Part shown: piece by piece, positions 45,103 to 53,106 of the stretch
Numbering within the stretch: position 1 is the first letter of the stretch
Layout of the letters: each line of letters starts with the position of its first letter
From: Opitutia bacterium Tous-C1TDCM
GTDB lineage: Bacteria; Verrucomicrobiota; Verrucomicrobiia; Opitutales; Opitutaceae
Length of the DNA stretch: 59,656 nucleotides
Direction of reading: 5' to 3'
Assembly: GCA_002288455.1 (NCBI GenBank)
Contig: NEUS01000008.1
Span: forward strand, 1 to 59,656
Program-made: the position numbers and the translations under genes
The notes under the pieces: generated by a model
Seen by the model: only the letters and a program-made list of their open reading frames with translations
What the model was told of the DNA's origin: nothing
Database searches by the model: none

Positions 45103-46007
45103 GGCTTTGCCTCCCCGGCGATGAAGACGTCCATTTGCTGGCCGACGTAGACCCGCCGTTCGCCGGCGGGGAACGAGTAGATGACTTGGAGCACGCGCGT
45201 ATCGACGCGCTCGCTGGAATTGCCGGTGAGGGAGCGTTTCGGCACGACGAAGGGTTCGATGCGCACGAAGGTGAGCGGAATCGGCTGTTGTGCGTTGCCC
45301 TTGATGAAGGCGGTGGCCGGGGCCTCGGGACGGACCAGACCGGCAAGTTGCTCGTCGACCTCGGCGCGGATCTGCAGCGTGGCGATGTCCCCGAGGATGA
45401 GCGGGGGCGTGGCGGCGGAGGGGCTGACGTATTCCCCGACGCGCAGGTTCAGCTGCAGGACGGTGCCGGCGATGGGGGCGCGGACGACGAGGCGCTCGAG
45501 GAGCGCGCGGGTCTGGGCTTCGGCGCTGAGGGCCGCCTGAAGTTGCGCTTCGGCGACGCGGACGTCGCTGCGGCGGTTGCGGAGTTCCTCGAGGGTGATG
45601 GCGCGCACATCGTCGACGGCCTCGAGCCGGGCGAGTTGCTCGCGCAAGCGCTCGAGCTGCGCGGCGGCGACGGCGGCGTTGGCGGTCTGCACCGGCAGGG
45701 CGGCTTGCAGGTCGCGGCCGTCGAGGGTGAACAGCGGTTGGCCGGCCTCGACCCGGTCCCAGACGGCGACCTGCACGGCGGCGACGAGCCCGGGTTGGGG
45801 CGCGCCGACGGCCGTGTTCTCCCGGCGGGCTTCCACCAGGCCGGCGGCGCCCAGGCCCGTGCCGTAAGGGTTCGTGGCCGGAGGCACCGGCGGCGGCGGC
45901 GCTTCGGCCGAAAGATCGCCGTGCATGCGGTTCACGAGCACGGTCGTGGCGGCGAGCCCGCCGAGGGCCAGCCAAACGGTGAGACGGCGGAGCAGGAGAG
46001 AGATCAT
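45099..46007 (-). CDS. Membrane fusion protein (HlyD/DevB-like) of ABC exporter
   Basis: A 302-residue periplasmic adaptor. One N-terminal helix (LTVWLALGGLAATTVLV) anchors it. The lipoyl/barrel-sandwich halves are VGAPQPGLVAAVQVAVWDRVEAGQPLFTLDG and LVVRAPIAGTVLQLNLRVGEYVS (split here), separated by a coiled-coil hairpin (about 105-165). A beta-barrel follows to the C-terminus. It bridges the ABC permease and the outer-membrane factor, whose genes flank it. It is shorter than RND adaptors and nearer in size to DevB/MacA-type partners. The ATPase gene is 19 bp upstream. Confidence 0.9.
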   Translation of the reverse strand: MISLLLRRLTVWLALGGLAATTVLVNRMHGDLSAEAPPPPVPPATNPYGTGLGAAGLVEARRENTAVGAPQPGLVAAVQVAVWDRVEAGQPLFTLDGRDLQAALPVQTANAAVAAAQLERLREQLARLEAVDDVRAITLEELRNRRSDVRVAEAQLQAALSAEAQTRALLERLVVRAPIAGTVLQLNLRVGEYVSPSAATPPLILGDIATLQIRAEVDEQLAGLVRPEAPATAFIKGNAQQPIPLTFVRIEPFVVPKRSLTGNSSERVDTRVLQVIYSFPAGERRVYVGQQMDVFIAGEAKP

Positions 46008-46026
46008 GAAAAAAAGAGCGATGGGG

Positions 46027-46776
46027 TCACCCTGCCGCAGCGTGGTGGGCGCGGATGTCGGCTTGGTTTTCGAGCACCCGGAGGATGCGGCCGTCTTCCA
46101 TCTCGGCCATGCGGTCGGCGTAGCCGTAGGTGCGGTTGTCGTGGGTGACGACGATGACGCACCGCGCGGGATCGCGCGCGACGTCGCGCATGAGCCGCAT
46201 GACTTGCTGGCCGTTGTCGCGATCGAGCGCGGCGGTCGGCTCGTCGCAGAGCAGAAGATCGGGTTCGTGCACGAGCCCGCGCGCGATGGCGACGCGCTGC
46301 TGCTGGCCGCCGGAGAGCTTGCCGGGGCGGGTATCGGCGCGGTCGGCGAGACCGACGCGGGCGAGCATCTCCCGCGCCCGGGCCTCGGCGGCGCGGGGTG
46401 CCAGGCCCCGGATCAGGAGCGGGACGGAGACGTTTTCGGCAACCGTGATCGAGGGGATGAGGTTGAATTGCTGGAAAACGAAACCCACGTGGCGCGCGCG
46501 AAACGCGGCGAGGCGGTCGCTGCCGAGCCGGCGCAGGTCCTGGCCGAACACGTTGAGCTCCCCGGCGTCCGCCGCGAGGGTGCCGGCGATGAGCGAAAGC
46601 AGGGTCGTTTTCCCGCAGCCGGACGGCCCGACGAGGAACATCATCTCGCCGCGCAGGGCGGTGAAGTCGGCGCCCTTGAGCACCTGGAAGCGGGCGTCGC
46701 CTTCGCCGACATATTTCACGACCCCGCGGACGGAGATGGCGGTGCCGGGGGAGGGAGTGGAGGCCGCGGGAATCAT
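46027..46776 (-). CDS. ABC transporter ATP-binding protein (MacB/LolD/DevA type)
   Basis: A 249-residue ATPase with Walker A GPSGCGKTT, Q-loop VFQQFNLIPS, signature LSGGQQQRVAIARG, Walker B LLLCDEPTAALD and the switch His in VVTHD. This sequence style belongs to the LolD/DevA/MacB group, which drives mechanotransmission exporters rather than importers. An ATG at 46776 gives a 1 bp gap to the permease gene; a TTG at 46791 would add five residues and a 14 bp overlap. The C-terminal ILRVLENQADIRAHHAAAG tail is specific to this protein. Confidence 0.93.
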   Translation of the reverse strand: MIPAASTPSPGTAISVRGVVKYVGEGDARFQVLKGADFTALRGEMMFLVGPSGCGKTTLLSLIAGTLAADAGELNVFGQDLRRLGSDRLAAFRARHVGFVFQQFNLIPSITVAENVSVPLLIRGLAPRAAEARAREMLARVGLADRADTRPGKLSGGQQQRVAIARGLVHEPDLLLCDEPTAALDRDNGQQVMRLMRDVARDPARCVIVVTHDNRTYGYADRMAEMEDGRILRVLENQADIRAHHAAAG

Positions 46777-46777
46777 T

Positions 46778-47914
46778 TCAACGGAAGACAATGGCCGGCT
46801 CGGTGCGCACGACCTTGGTGATCCCCAGCAGCGCCGAGAATACGCAAATGGAGAGCACCGCCGCGCCGGCGACGACGGGCACCTGCCAAGGCATGAGGTA
46901 GGCGATCCGGCCGTAGCCGAGGGTGAAAAAACCGAAGCTCGAGGTGAGCAGCATGCCGAAGCCGTAGCCGATCGAACCCACGGTGATCGCCTGCAGGAGC
47001 AACATCGGCACGAGGAGCCGCGCGGTGAGTCCCATGGCTTTCAGCGCCGCGAGATTGCGCAGGTTATCGAGCACGAAGGCGTAGAAAGTCTGCGCGGAGA
47101 AAACGATGCCCACGACGAAGCCGACCACGACGAGCAGGCCGATGTTGATCGGGATGCCGGTGTTGGCGATGTACCAGTCGAGCGTGGACCAGATCAACGC
47201 GGACTCGCTCCACCCGCGCAGGCCGGTCGCCGCCGTGATCGCGGCGGCGACCTCGTCGGCGGAATAACCGGGGGCGGCGCCGACCAGAATGAAGCTGAGC
47301 ATCTTGCGCTGGGCGGGCGCGTAGTCGAGCGCCCGCTCGTATTGGGTAAAGATGTACGGCCCGCCGGTGAACGAGCGCTCGGCGCGGCAGATGCCGACGA
47401 CGCGCGCCTCGCGGTCGTTGATCTCGAAGACATCGCCGATGCCGAAAGCGCGGCCGGTGGCCTCGCTGAAGCGCTCCACGGCGAACTCGTCGATGATCAC
47501 CGTGTTGGGCAGGCGCAGATCTTCCAGCCGGCCGGCGAGGATCCGGCCCGGCGCGCCGGCGAGCGTGGCGCTGTCGAGGCCGACCAGCGTGATGCCCTTG
47601 ATGTCGCCGCCCGCGAGCCGCGCCTGCTGGGCGCCCTGGTAGAGCGGCGCGGCCCACGCGACGCCGGGCACGGAGCGCACGCGCGAGAGGTCGGAGCTGC
47701 GCAGCGGTTTGTTGTCGTTGACCTGTTCGACCATGGGATCGCTCACCCAGACCGAGGCGCGGATGTTGCGCACCGAAGAGACCGTCCACGACATGATGCC
47801 GCAAAACAGGCACATGGCCTGGGCCATCAGCATGGTGGAAAAGGTAAGTCCCGAGACGAGCAGGGCGTATTTGCCCCGGTCGCCGACGAGCATCTTGAGC
47901 GCGAGTCTGAACAT
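46778..47914 (-). CDS. ABC transporter permease, FtsX/DevC-like
   Basis: A 378-residue permease with an N-terminal membrane helix (ALLVSGLTFSTMLMAQAMCLF), a large periplasmic domain of about 200 residues (MacB_PCD-like, including LVGLDSATLAGAPGRILAGR) and three C-terminal helices in the FtsX fold (IGLLVVVGFVVGIVFSAQTF, a second after ALKAMGLTARLL, and VPVVAGAAVLSICVFSALLG). It resembles the DevC branch, which works as a homodimer with DevA and DevB. With the ATPase, adaptor and outer-membrane channel it forms a complete tripartite exporter. This is the first gene of the eight-gene minus-strand operon. Confidence 0.9.
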   Translation of the reverse strand: MFRLALKMLVGDRGKYALLVSGLTFSTMLMAQAMCLFCGIMSWTVSSVRNIRASVWVSDPMVEQVNDNKPLRSSDLSRVRSVPGVAWAAPLYQGAQQARLAGGDIKGITLVGLDSATLAGAPGRILAGRLEDLRLPNTVIIDEFAVERFSEATGRAFGIGDVFEINDREARVVGICRAERSFTGGPYIFTQYERALDYAPAQRKMLSFILVGAAPGYSADEVAAAITAATGLRGWSESALIWSTLDWYIANTGIPINIGLLVVVGFVVGIVFSAQTFYAFVLDNLRNLAALKAMGLTARLLVPMLLLQAITVGSIGYGFGMLLTSSFGFFTLGYGRIAYLMPWQVPVVAGAAVLSICVFSALLGITKVVRTEPAIVFR

Positions 47915-48874
47915 GGGTGTCGCCGGGCATGGCGCGAGCCGGCGGGCAAAGGTTACAGGGGGAAACAAGATCGGGCGGAAAAGCGGGACGAAAGCCGGCG
48001 ACCGGGGGCCGGGCGCGGACCCTTCCGGAACGCGGCGCGCGGCACGAGCCGCCGGCGGCGGGACCCTGCGGGCGGCCGTTGCCGGCGCCGTTCGCCACCG
48101 TGAATTTCGAAGGCGGCAAGATGAACGGCCGGGTGATCGCCCATGCGTTTGCCGGAGCGACCCGGGGCGCGGGCAAGATGCACCGTACTGTGTTCGCCAA
48201 CCGGGAAGTGTCGCCGGCGGCGGTGCCGGAAGCCGCGGGCAACATCGGTTCGGTAGCGGGCGTCGAAGTTGGGATAGGGCCGCCGGCCGAGCGGGAGGCG
48301 GGACCGGTCGCGGTGGAAATCGTCGGGCTGGATGCGGGTCGCGCCGGTGCCTTGGCCGGGATCATGAAGTTGAGAGTCCAAAGTTGACGGTTGAGGGATC
48401 GATCCGCCGTGCCACGGAAAACTTCGCCGAAGCCGGCAACCCGACGAACCTGACGGTTTTGCTCCCAACTCTCGGCCCAGCTCTCTCCACTGCATCGGTT
48501 GGCTCGGAACGCGAGCAGCCGGTCGATGAGCCAGCTCTTGCCGCCGCCGCCCACGGGTCTGGCGCCGGGAAGATGTTTTGGCACGGCGGGTTCCCCACGC
48601 ATCGGCCGCGGTCTGTCAGGCGCGGAGTCGCGGGCCCGCGATTCGCGCGGCGCGGCGGACACTGTAACCGATTTTCCAATACCGGCGGGCGCCGCCCCGC
48701 CCGAACGGACGGGGCGAAGCGTCGGCCGGGTTTACAGCTTATCCAAATCATGGATACGCAGTGCCACGCAGCGTAGCGGCCGCAACCGGGTGCAAGTGGG
48801 CGGGAGGCAAGGGGAAGCGGAAACCGGGAAAGATCCGGCCCCGGAGCTGCATTGTTCCCGGCGTACACCATCAA
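47915..48874. other. 960 bp region with no confident gene
   Basis: It should contain the promoter of the minus-strand exporter operon and that of the plus-strand sorting-tail gene. From about 48050 to 48385 both strands are open for long stretches, but no frame has a recognisable domain or a good start; it may be a gene remnant. A dispersed repeat occupies 48360-48496. The last 100 bases before 48875 contain short GC-rich hairpins such as CCGG-GAAAGAT-CCGG. No promoter was identified. Confidence 0.5.
48360..48496 (+). repeat. Dispersed intergenic repeat, copy A
   Basis: About 107 bases from 48389 onward match the reverse complement of 59456-59555, with one 9-base insertion (near 48442-48451) and scattered substitutions. 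Blocks shared include GATCGATCC, CCACGGAAAAC, CCTGACGGTTTTGCTC and AGCTCTCT. Both ends carry TTGAGAG or CTCTCAAC-type units, so the element is loosely palindromic at its borders. Confidence 0.8.
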
Positions 48875-49507
48875 ATGAAAAAATTCCTCGCCCGCCTCCT
48901 CGCCCTTGCCGCGCTGGTCGCCGCTCCCGCGGCCCACGCCATCACGCTGAACGGAGAAATCCGGAACATCGACGGCGACAACGACGGCTTCGCCGACGAT
49001 TTGCTGATCCAGCGGATCTCCTTCGACGTCACCGCCGGCACGTCGCTGTTCTTCGATTCGCTCGTGTGGGAAGCCACCGGCGTCGACCTCAACGGCGACG
49101 GCGAGCTCACCGGCTTCGACAATTACATGATGCTGCTGACCGCCGGCGGCTCCTATCTGACGGCCAACGACGACTCCGGAGCGACGTACGGGGACGGCTC
49201 GGTGCATCCCTACGACAGCACGATCGGCTACACCTTCGGCACGGCGGGCACCTATGTGATCACGCTCGGCCAGCTCGCGTACTCCACGTCCGAAGCCATG
49301 CAGGGGTACCAGGCGAACCGCAACTATTACGACTACAACGGCAACAACCTCGATCACGGCGACTGGCGCCTGACGATTTCCGTGAACAGCGGCTCGATTT
49401 CGAACCTCAGCTATTCGAACTCCAACAGCGTGCCGGATACGGCCACGGTCGGCGCGATGCTCGGGGCCGCGATCCTCGGCCTCGCCGCCTTCAAGCGCCG
49501 CCGCTGA
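48875..49507 (+). CDS. Exported protein with VPDT-type C-terminal sorting tail
   Basis: A 210-residue secreted protein: signal peptide (MKKFLARLLALAALVAAPAA), a mature domain of about 155 residues, and a C-terminal sorting signal made of VPDTATVGAMLGAAILGL and then a basic FKRRR end. This is the PEP-CTERM plan in the VPDSG-like variant of Verrucomicrobia, which an exosortase would process. NIDGDNDGFADD and DLNGDGELTGFD look like calcium-binding loops. The remainder is Tyr/Asn/Ser-rich with no family I recognise. A strong terminator follows. No exosortase gene lies in the window. Confidence 0.85.
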   Translation: MKKFLARLLALAALVAAPAAHAITLNGEIRNIDGDNDGFADDLLIQRISFDVTAGTSLFFDSLVWEATGVDLNGDGELTGFDNYMMLLTAGGSYLTANDDSGATYGDGSVHPYDSTIGYTFGTAGTYVITLGQLAYSTSEAMQGYQANRNYYDYNGNNLDHGDWRLTISVNSGSISNLSYSNSNSVPDTATVGAMLGAAILGLAAFKRRR

Positions 49508-49536
49508 ACGCGGGACGGTTTCCTGTTTTGAACGAA

Positions 49537-49563
49537 CCCGCCGCCGACCGCGGCGGGTTTTTT
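49537..49563 (+). terminator. Rho-independent terminator
   Basis: A perfect 8 bp stem, CCCGCCGC/GCGGCGGG, with loop CGACC is followed by six T residues (49558-49563). It ends the sorting-tail gene 30 bp after its stop and separates it from the convergent large gene. Confidence 0.92.
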
Positions 49564-49592
49564 GCGTCCGGCGGGCGGCGGAGTTTTCCGGT

Positions 49593-52358
49593 TCAGGGGA
49601 CTTCGTAGACTTCGACGAGCACGGAGCCGACGATGTTGGGCGCGGTGGCGCCGACGGGCAGATTGGCGACCGGAGTGGCGCCGGCTTGGAGCGTGTACGA
49701 GCCCGGGGGGAGGGCATCGAGCAGGGCGGAGTCGGCGGCATTGCGCAGCGGGAAGGCGCCGACGGCGGGGAATGCGGCGTTGAGGGCGGCGGCGCCGGCC
49801 TGGCCCCAGTTGTTGTTGGCGGCGACGGTCTGGGTGCCGCTGAGCACGGTGATGCGCGGGTCGCCGAGCGTGCTCTCGGCCCCGAGTCCGAAGTCGGCGA
49901 GGCCGGGGCCGACGGCGCGGACCATGAGGGTGCGCGGGTTGTTGCCGGCGACGACGATGCCGGGGATGAGCAACTCGCCCTCGTCGGTGATGCGCGCGAG
50001 CGTCGACAGATTGGCGAGACGGGTGCCGTTGCGGCTGACGTCGTAAACCTCGGCGAGGACGGCGCCGGTGGTGCCGTTGCGGCCGCGGAGGGTGACGGTA
50101 TAGGTGCCGGGATCGAGTTGGACGAGGAGGGCGGCGTCGGCGTCGCCGGCGGCGAGGGCGAAGGCGCCGACCCCGGCGGCGGCGGTGCGGATTTCGGCGG
50201 CGTTGGCGGCGCGGTCCCAGCCTTCGTTGCTGGCGAGGAGGCGGGTGCCTTGGTTCAGCTCGAGGCGCGGGGCGAAGAGGGCGTCGGCGACGCCGAATTT
50301 GGCCAGCGCGGGGCCGATGCCGCGAATGAGCAAGGTGGCGCGTTCGGTGCCGCCGAGGCTGAAGCCGACGGCGAAGGAGTCGCCGACGAAGGCGATCTTG
50401 GAACGGGTGGAGAGGTTGACGAGCCGGCCGGGCGGCGGGACAGGAGCGTTGGCGGCGCGGGCGTTGAGGAAGCCGACGATGCGCGGCGCGGCGGAGGCGT
50501 AGAGCTCGTTGTCGGCGGCGGCGACGGCGAGTTGCGCGACGATGTCGGCGGCGCGGGGCTGGAGCGAAGCAGGGAGGAGGGCCGTCGCGGCGGCGACCGT
50601 GGGAACGTAGCGCGGGTAGTCGTTGGCATCGAGCAGGTCGGCAGCCTTGAGGGCGGCGGCGACAGCGCCGGCGTCGGCGGCCGACAGACCGAGGCCGCGG
50701 AAGCGGGAGGGCCAGACGGGGGCGGCGGGGTTGGCGAAGGCGCCGGTGGCGATGCCGCGGCCGAGCAGGAATTGGGAGTTGTCGCGCGCGGTGGTGAGAC
50801 CGGCGGCGCCGAGGGTGGTGTCGTTGGCGGCGAGGGCGAAAAATTGGGGCACGCGCGAGGTGACGGCGAGGGCCTCGATGCCGGGTGCCAGATAGAGCAC
50901 GGTGCCGCGCACCGGCCGGGCCGGCGTCGCGTTGGCGATCAGGTCGGCGATACGGCTGGCGGCGTTGGCACCGGCGCCTTCGCCGAGGAAGAAGAGCGGA
51001 CGGCCCGCGGCGAGGGCGCCGGAGGCGACGAGGCGATCGTAGGCGGCGGCGTGGTTGAGGGCGTCGAGGTTGGCGGTGAGCGTGGCTTGGTTGCCCCAGT
51101 TGGCCGGGGTGCGGGAGATGCTGTCGAGGGCGGCGACGCCGTAGCCGGCGGCGACGAGGTCGCGCGCAAGGCGCAGGGCTTCCGGGCGGCTGAACCAATC
51201 GGCGCCCGCGTCGCCGGCGGCGTGCAGGAGGAAGACCACGCCGGCGGCGCCGGGCGGTACGTGATAGGTCAGCGTGGAGGAGACGGTGGTGGCGACGTTG
51301 TTGGCGCCGGTCTGGGTTTGCGGGTTGAAGTTGGCGAGCGAGGTCGTTGTCCACCCCGGGGCGGCCTTGTAGGTGGCGGTGAGACTGACCGGAGTGGCGG
51401 GAACGGTGAACGTCGTCTGGGGCAGGAGGGCCGCGAGGGGGGCGGTGCCGAGGACTTCGGTCATGCCGGTCCAGCGGTCGAAGACCTGGCCGGCCGGCGG
51501 CGGATCGGCCATGATATCGACGCGCGAGCCGGCCGGGAAGGTGCCGCCGCCGCTGCCGTTGGCGATTGTGACGGCGGTCGGGGCGCCGTTGCCGGTGACG
51601 ATGACGAAGCTGCGGACCGGAATGGTGACGAGATTCTGGAGCGTGACGTTGCAGACCACGGCCTTGGTGCCGGGAGTGCCGGGGCGCAGGGTGACGGAGG
51701 CGGTGCCTTGGCCGGAGGCGATGGCGGCGTCGCCCGAGACCGTCCAGCGGAAGGTGCGGTCGCCGTTCTGGGCGGCCGGGACCGAAGCGGTGAACGTGGC
51801 GGTGTCGGTGGCCACGCGGGCTGGGGCGGAGAGGGAGCCGGCGGAGTCCGGGGCGAAGACCGCGACTTGGGCCGAGGGAGAATAGGTGGTGCCGTTGGCG
51901 GCAAGGGCGACACTGAGCGCGACGGTGCCGGCGCGATCGGCGACGAACTGGATGGCGGCGGCGCGCGGATCGCCGAGGATGCGGGCGCCGGAAATTGTCC
52001 ATTGGTAGGTGGCCGCGGTGGTATCGGGCGGCCGGAGAGCGGCCGGGATCACCGCATTGGCGACAAGCGTGGCGCCGACGAGTCCGCCGCGCGGCGCATT
52101 GATGGTGGGTTCCTGCACCGTGCCGCCGCCCCCGCCGCCGCCGGGACCGATGATGATGGGAGGAATGACGCCGCCGCCTCCGCCGCCCCCGCCGCCGCCA
52201 CCGCCGATCGGCGGGACGCCGCCGCCGCCTCCGGGGGGCGTGGGGCGGACTTGGGCGGAGATCTGGCCGGCAAAGAGAACGACAGCGACGACCGGGCCGC
52301 GGCCGCGGGCGAGGAGCGAACGGACAAATCGGCGTGGAATGGGACGGGGCGAATTCAT
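49593..52358 (-). CDS. Large secreted protein: Gly-rich linker, alpha/beta-hydrolase-like domain, two C-terminal modules
   Basis: A 921-residue exported protein (signal peptide to about residue 35). Residues about 40-80 are Gly tracts broken by VPPI and VIPPIIIGP. Ig-like segments follow (TYQWTISGARILGDPRA, TFRWTVSGDAAIASG), then an InlB-like DRWTGMTE/TVPATPVSLTATYK segment. The middle part is an alpha/beta-hydrolase fold (GVVFLLHAAGDAGADWF, YGVAALDSIS), but the nucleophile elbow reads GEGAG instead of GxSxG. Two related C-terminal modules of about 115 residues share RLVNLSTRSKIA, LLIRGIGPALAKFG and EVYDVS-type ends. These modules recur in many Verrucomicrobia surface proteins. The role is unknown, and hydrolase activity is doubtful. 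Confidence 0.8.
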   Translation of the reverse strand: MNSPRPIPRRFVRSLLARGRGPVVAVVLFAGQISAQVRPTPPGGGGGVPPIGGGGGGGGGGGGVIPPIIIGPGGGGGGGTVQEPTINAPRGGLVGATLVANAVIPAALRPPDTTAATYQWTISGARILGDPRAAAIQFVADRAGTVALSVALAANGTTYSPSAQVAVFAPDSAGSLSAPARVATDTATFTASVPAAQNGDRTFRWTVSGDAAIASGQGTASVTLRPGTPGTKAVVCNVTLQNLVTIPVRSFVIVTGNGAPTAVTIANGSGGGTFPAGSRVDIMADPPPAGQVFDRWTGMTEVLGTAPLAALLPQTTFTVPATPVSLTATYKAAPGWTTTSLANFNPQTQTGANNVATTVSSTLTYHVPPGAAGVVFLLHAAGDAGADWFSRPEALRLARDLVAAGYGVAALDSISRTPANWGNQATLTANLDALNHAAAYDRLVASGALAAGRPLFFLGEGAGANAASRIADLIANATPARPVRGTVLYLAPGIEALAVTSRVPQFFALAANDTTLGAAGLTTARDNSQFLLGRGIATGAFANPAAPVWPSRFRGLGLSAADAGAVAAALKAADLLDANDYPRYVPTVAAATALLPASLQPRAADIVAQLAVAAADNELYASAAPRIVGFLNARAANAPVPPPGRLVNLSTRSKIAFVGDSFAVGFSLGGTERATLLIRGIGPALAKFGVADALFAPRLELNQGTRLLASNEGWDRAANAAEIRTAAAGVGAFALAAGDADAALLVQLDPGTYTVTLRGRNGTTGAVLAEVYDVSRNGTRLANLSTLARITDEGELLIPGIVVAGNNPRTLMVRAVGPGLADFGLGAESTLGDPRITVLSGTQTVAANNNWGQAGAAALNAAFPAVGAFPLRNAADSALLDALPPGSYTLQAGATPVANLPVGATAPNIVGSVLVEVYEVP

Positions 52359-52414
52359 GGGGTGAACACAGGACGACGGGAACGGTGACGATGTTTCGGG
52401 CCGGCGCGGGATAT

Positions 52415-52960
52415 TCACGCGAAGCCCGCGAGGTGGCGGATGAGATTCGCGATGTGGTCGTCGACGGTGAGGCCGAGGTGCTCGCAGCCGACGTAAATGG
52501 TCGTACGGTCGACCTTGGCGGCGAAGGCGGTGTCTTTCACTTTCTTGCGAATCGAGGCGGTTTTCATTTCGCCGTAGGGGACCGGGTTCATTTTCCGGTA
52601 GGCGTAGAAAATGCCGCAGAGTTCGTCGGTGGCGAGGAGGGCGGCGGCGAGCTTGGTGCGGGGCAGGACGTTGAAGCCGTTGTAGCCGTAGGCGTGGGCT
52701 TCGACGGCGTGGATCATTTCTTCGGGGTAGCCCCAGGCGGCGAACCAGCGGAGCGATTCGGCGGGATGGGTGGCGGGATGGCGTTCGAAGTCGAGATCGT
52801 GGAGCAGCCCCGTGAGGAACCAGAGATCCGGGTCGCCGCCGAAATGCGGGGCATAACCACGGAGGGCGGTGGCGACCATGCGGGCGTGGTAGCGTTGGTA
52901 GTCGTCGGCAACATACTGCCCAAGCAGGACCTGGGCTTCGTCCGGGGTGGGGAGCGGCAT
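52415..52960 (-). CDS. HD-domain phosphohydrolase-like protein
   Basis: A 181-residue HD-superfamily protein. The metal-binding pattern is His in YHARMVATAL, the HD pair in TGLLHDLDFERHP, and later His in HAVEAHAYGYN. The second half contains LAAALLATDELCGIFYAYRKM and a C-terminal GLTVDDHIANLIRHL. Such small HD proteins occur in many genomes as putative metal-dependent phosphohydrolases with unknown substrate. It lies 56 bp upstream of the large secreted gene, same strand, and is divergent from the transporter gene. Confidence 0.85.
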   Translation of the reverse strand: MPLPTPDEAQVLLGQYVADDYQRYHARMVATALRGYAPHFGGDPDLWFLTGLLHDLDFERHPATHPAESLRWFAAWGYPEEMIHAVEAHAYGYNGFNVLPRTKLAAALLATDELCGIFYAYRKMNPVPYGEMKTASIRKKVKDTAFAAKVDRTTIYVGCEHLGLTVDDHIANLIRHLAGFA

Positions 52961-53106
52961 GGGGGCAGCAAAGCACGGCGGGGAGGTTTGGAAACCGGAA
53001 AGCGCGCGGGCGGGCCGGGGGAGATGCCGTCCGGGAAAAGCGGGCGGGACTGTCGGGCGCCGGGGCGGAGGCTTGAACTTCGGCGCCGGGGCGGTGTGCT
53101 GCGCGC

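Noticed and set aside
48780-48874. Cobalamin-riboswitch-like fragments (GGGGAAGCGG, GCTGCATTGT) before the sorting-tail gene
   Set aside because: The essential GGTGnAAnTCC-type core and the correct order of elements are missing, and the gene is not related to cobalamin.
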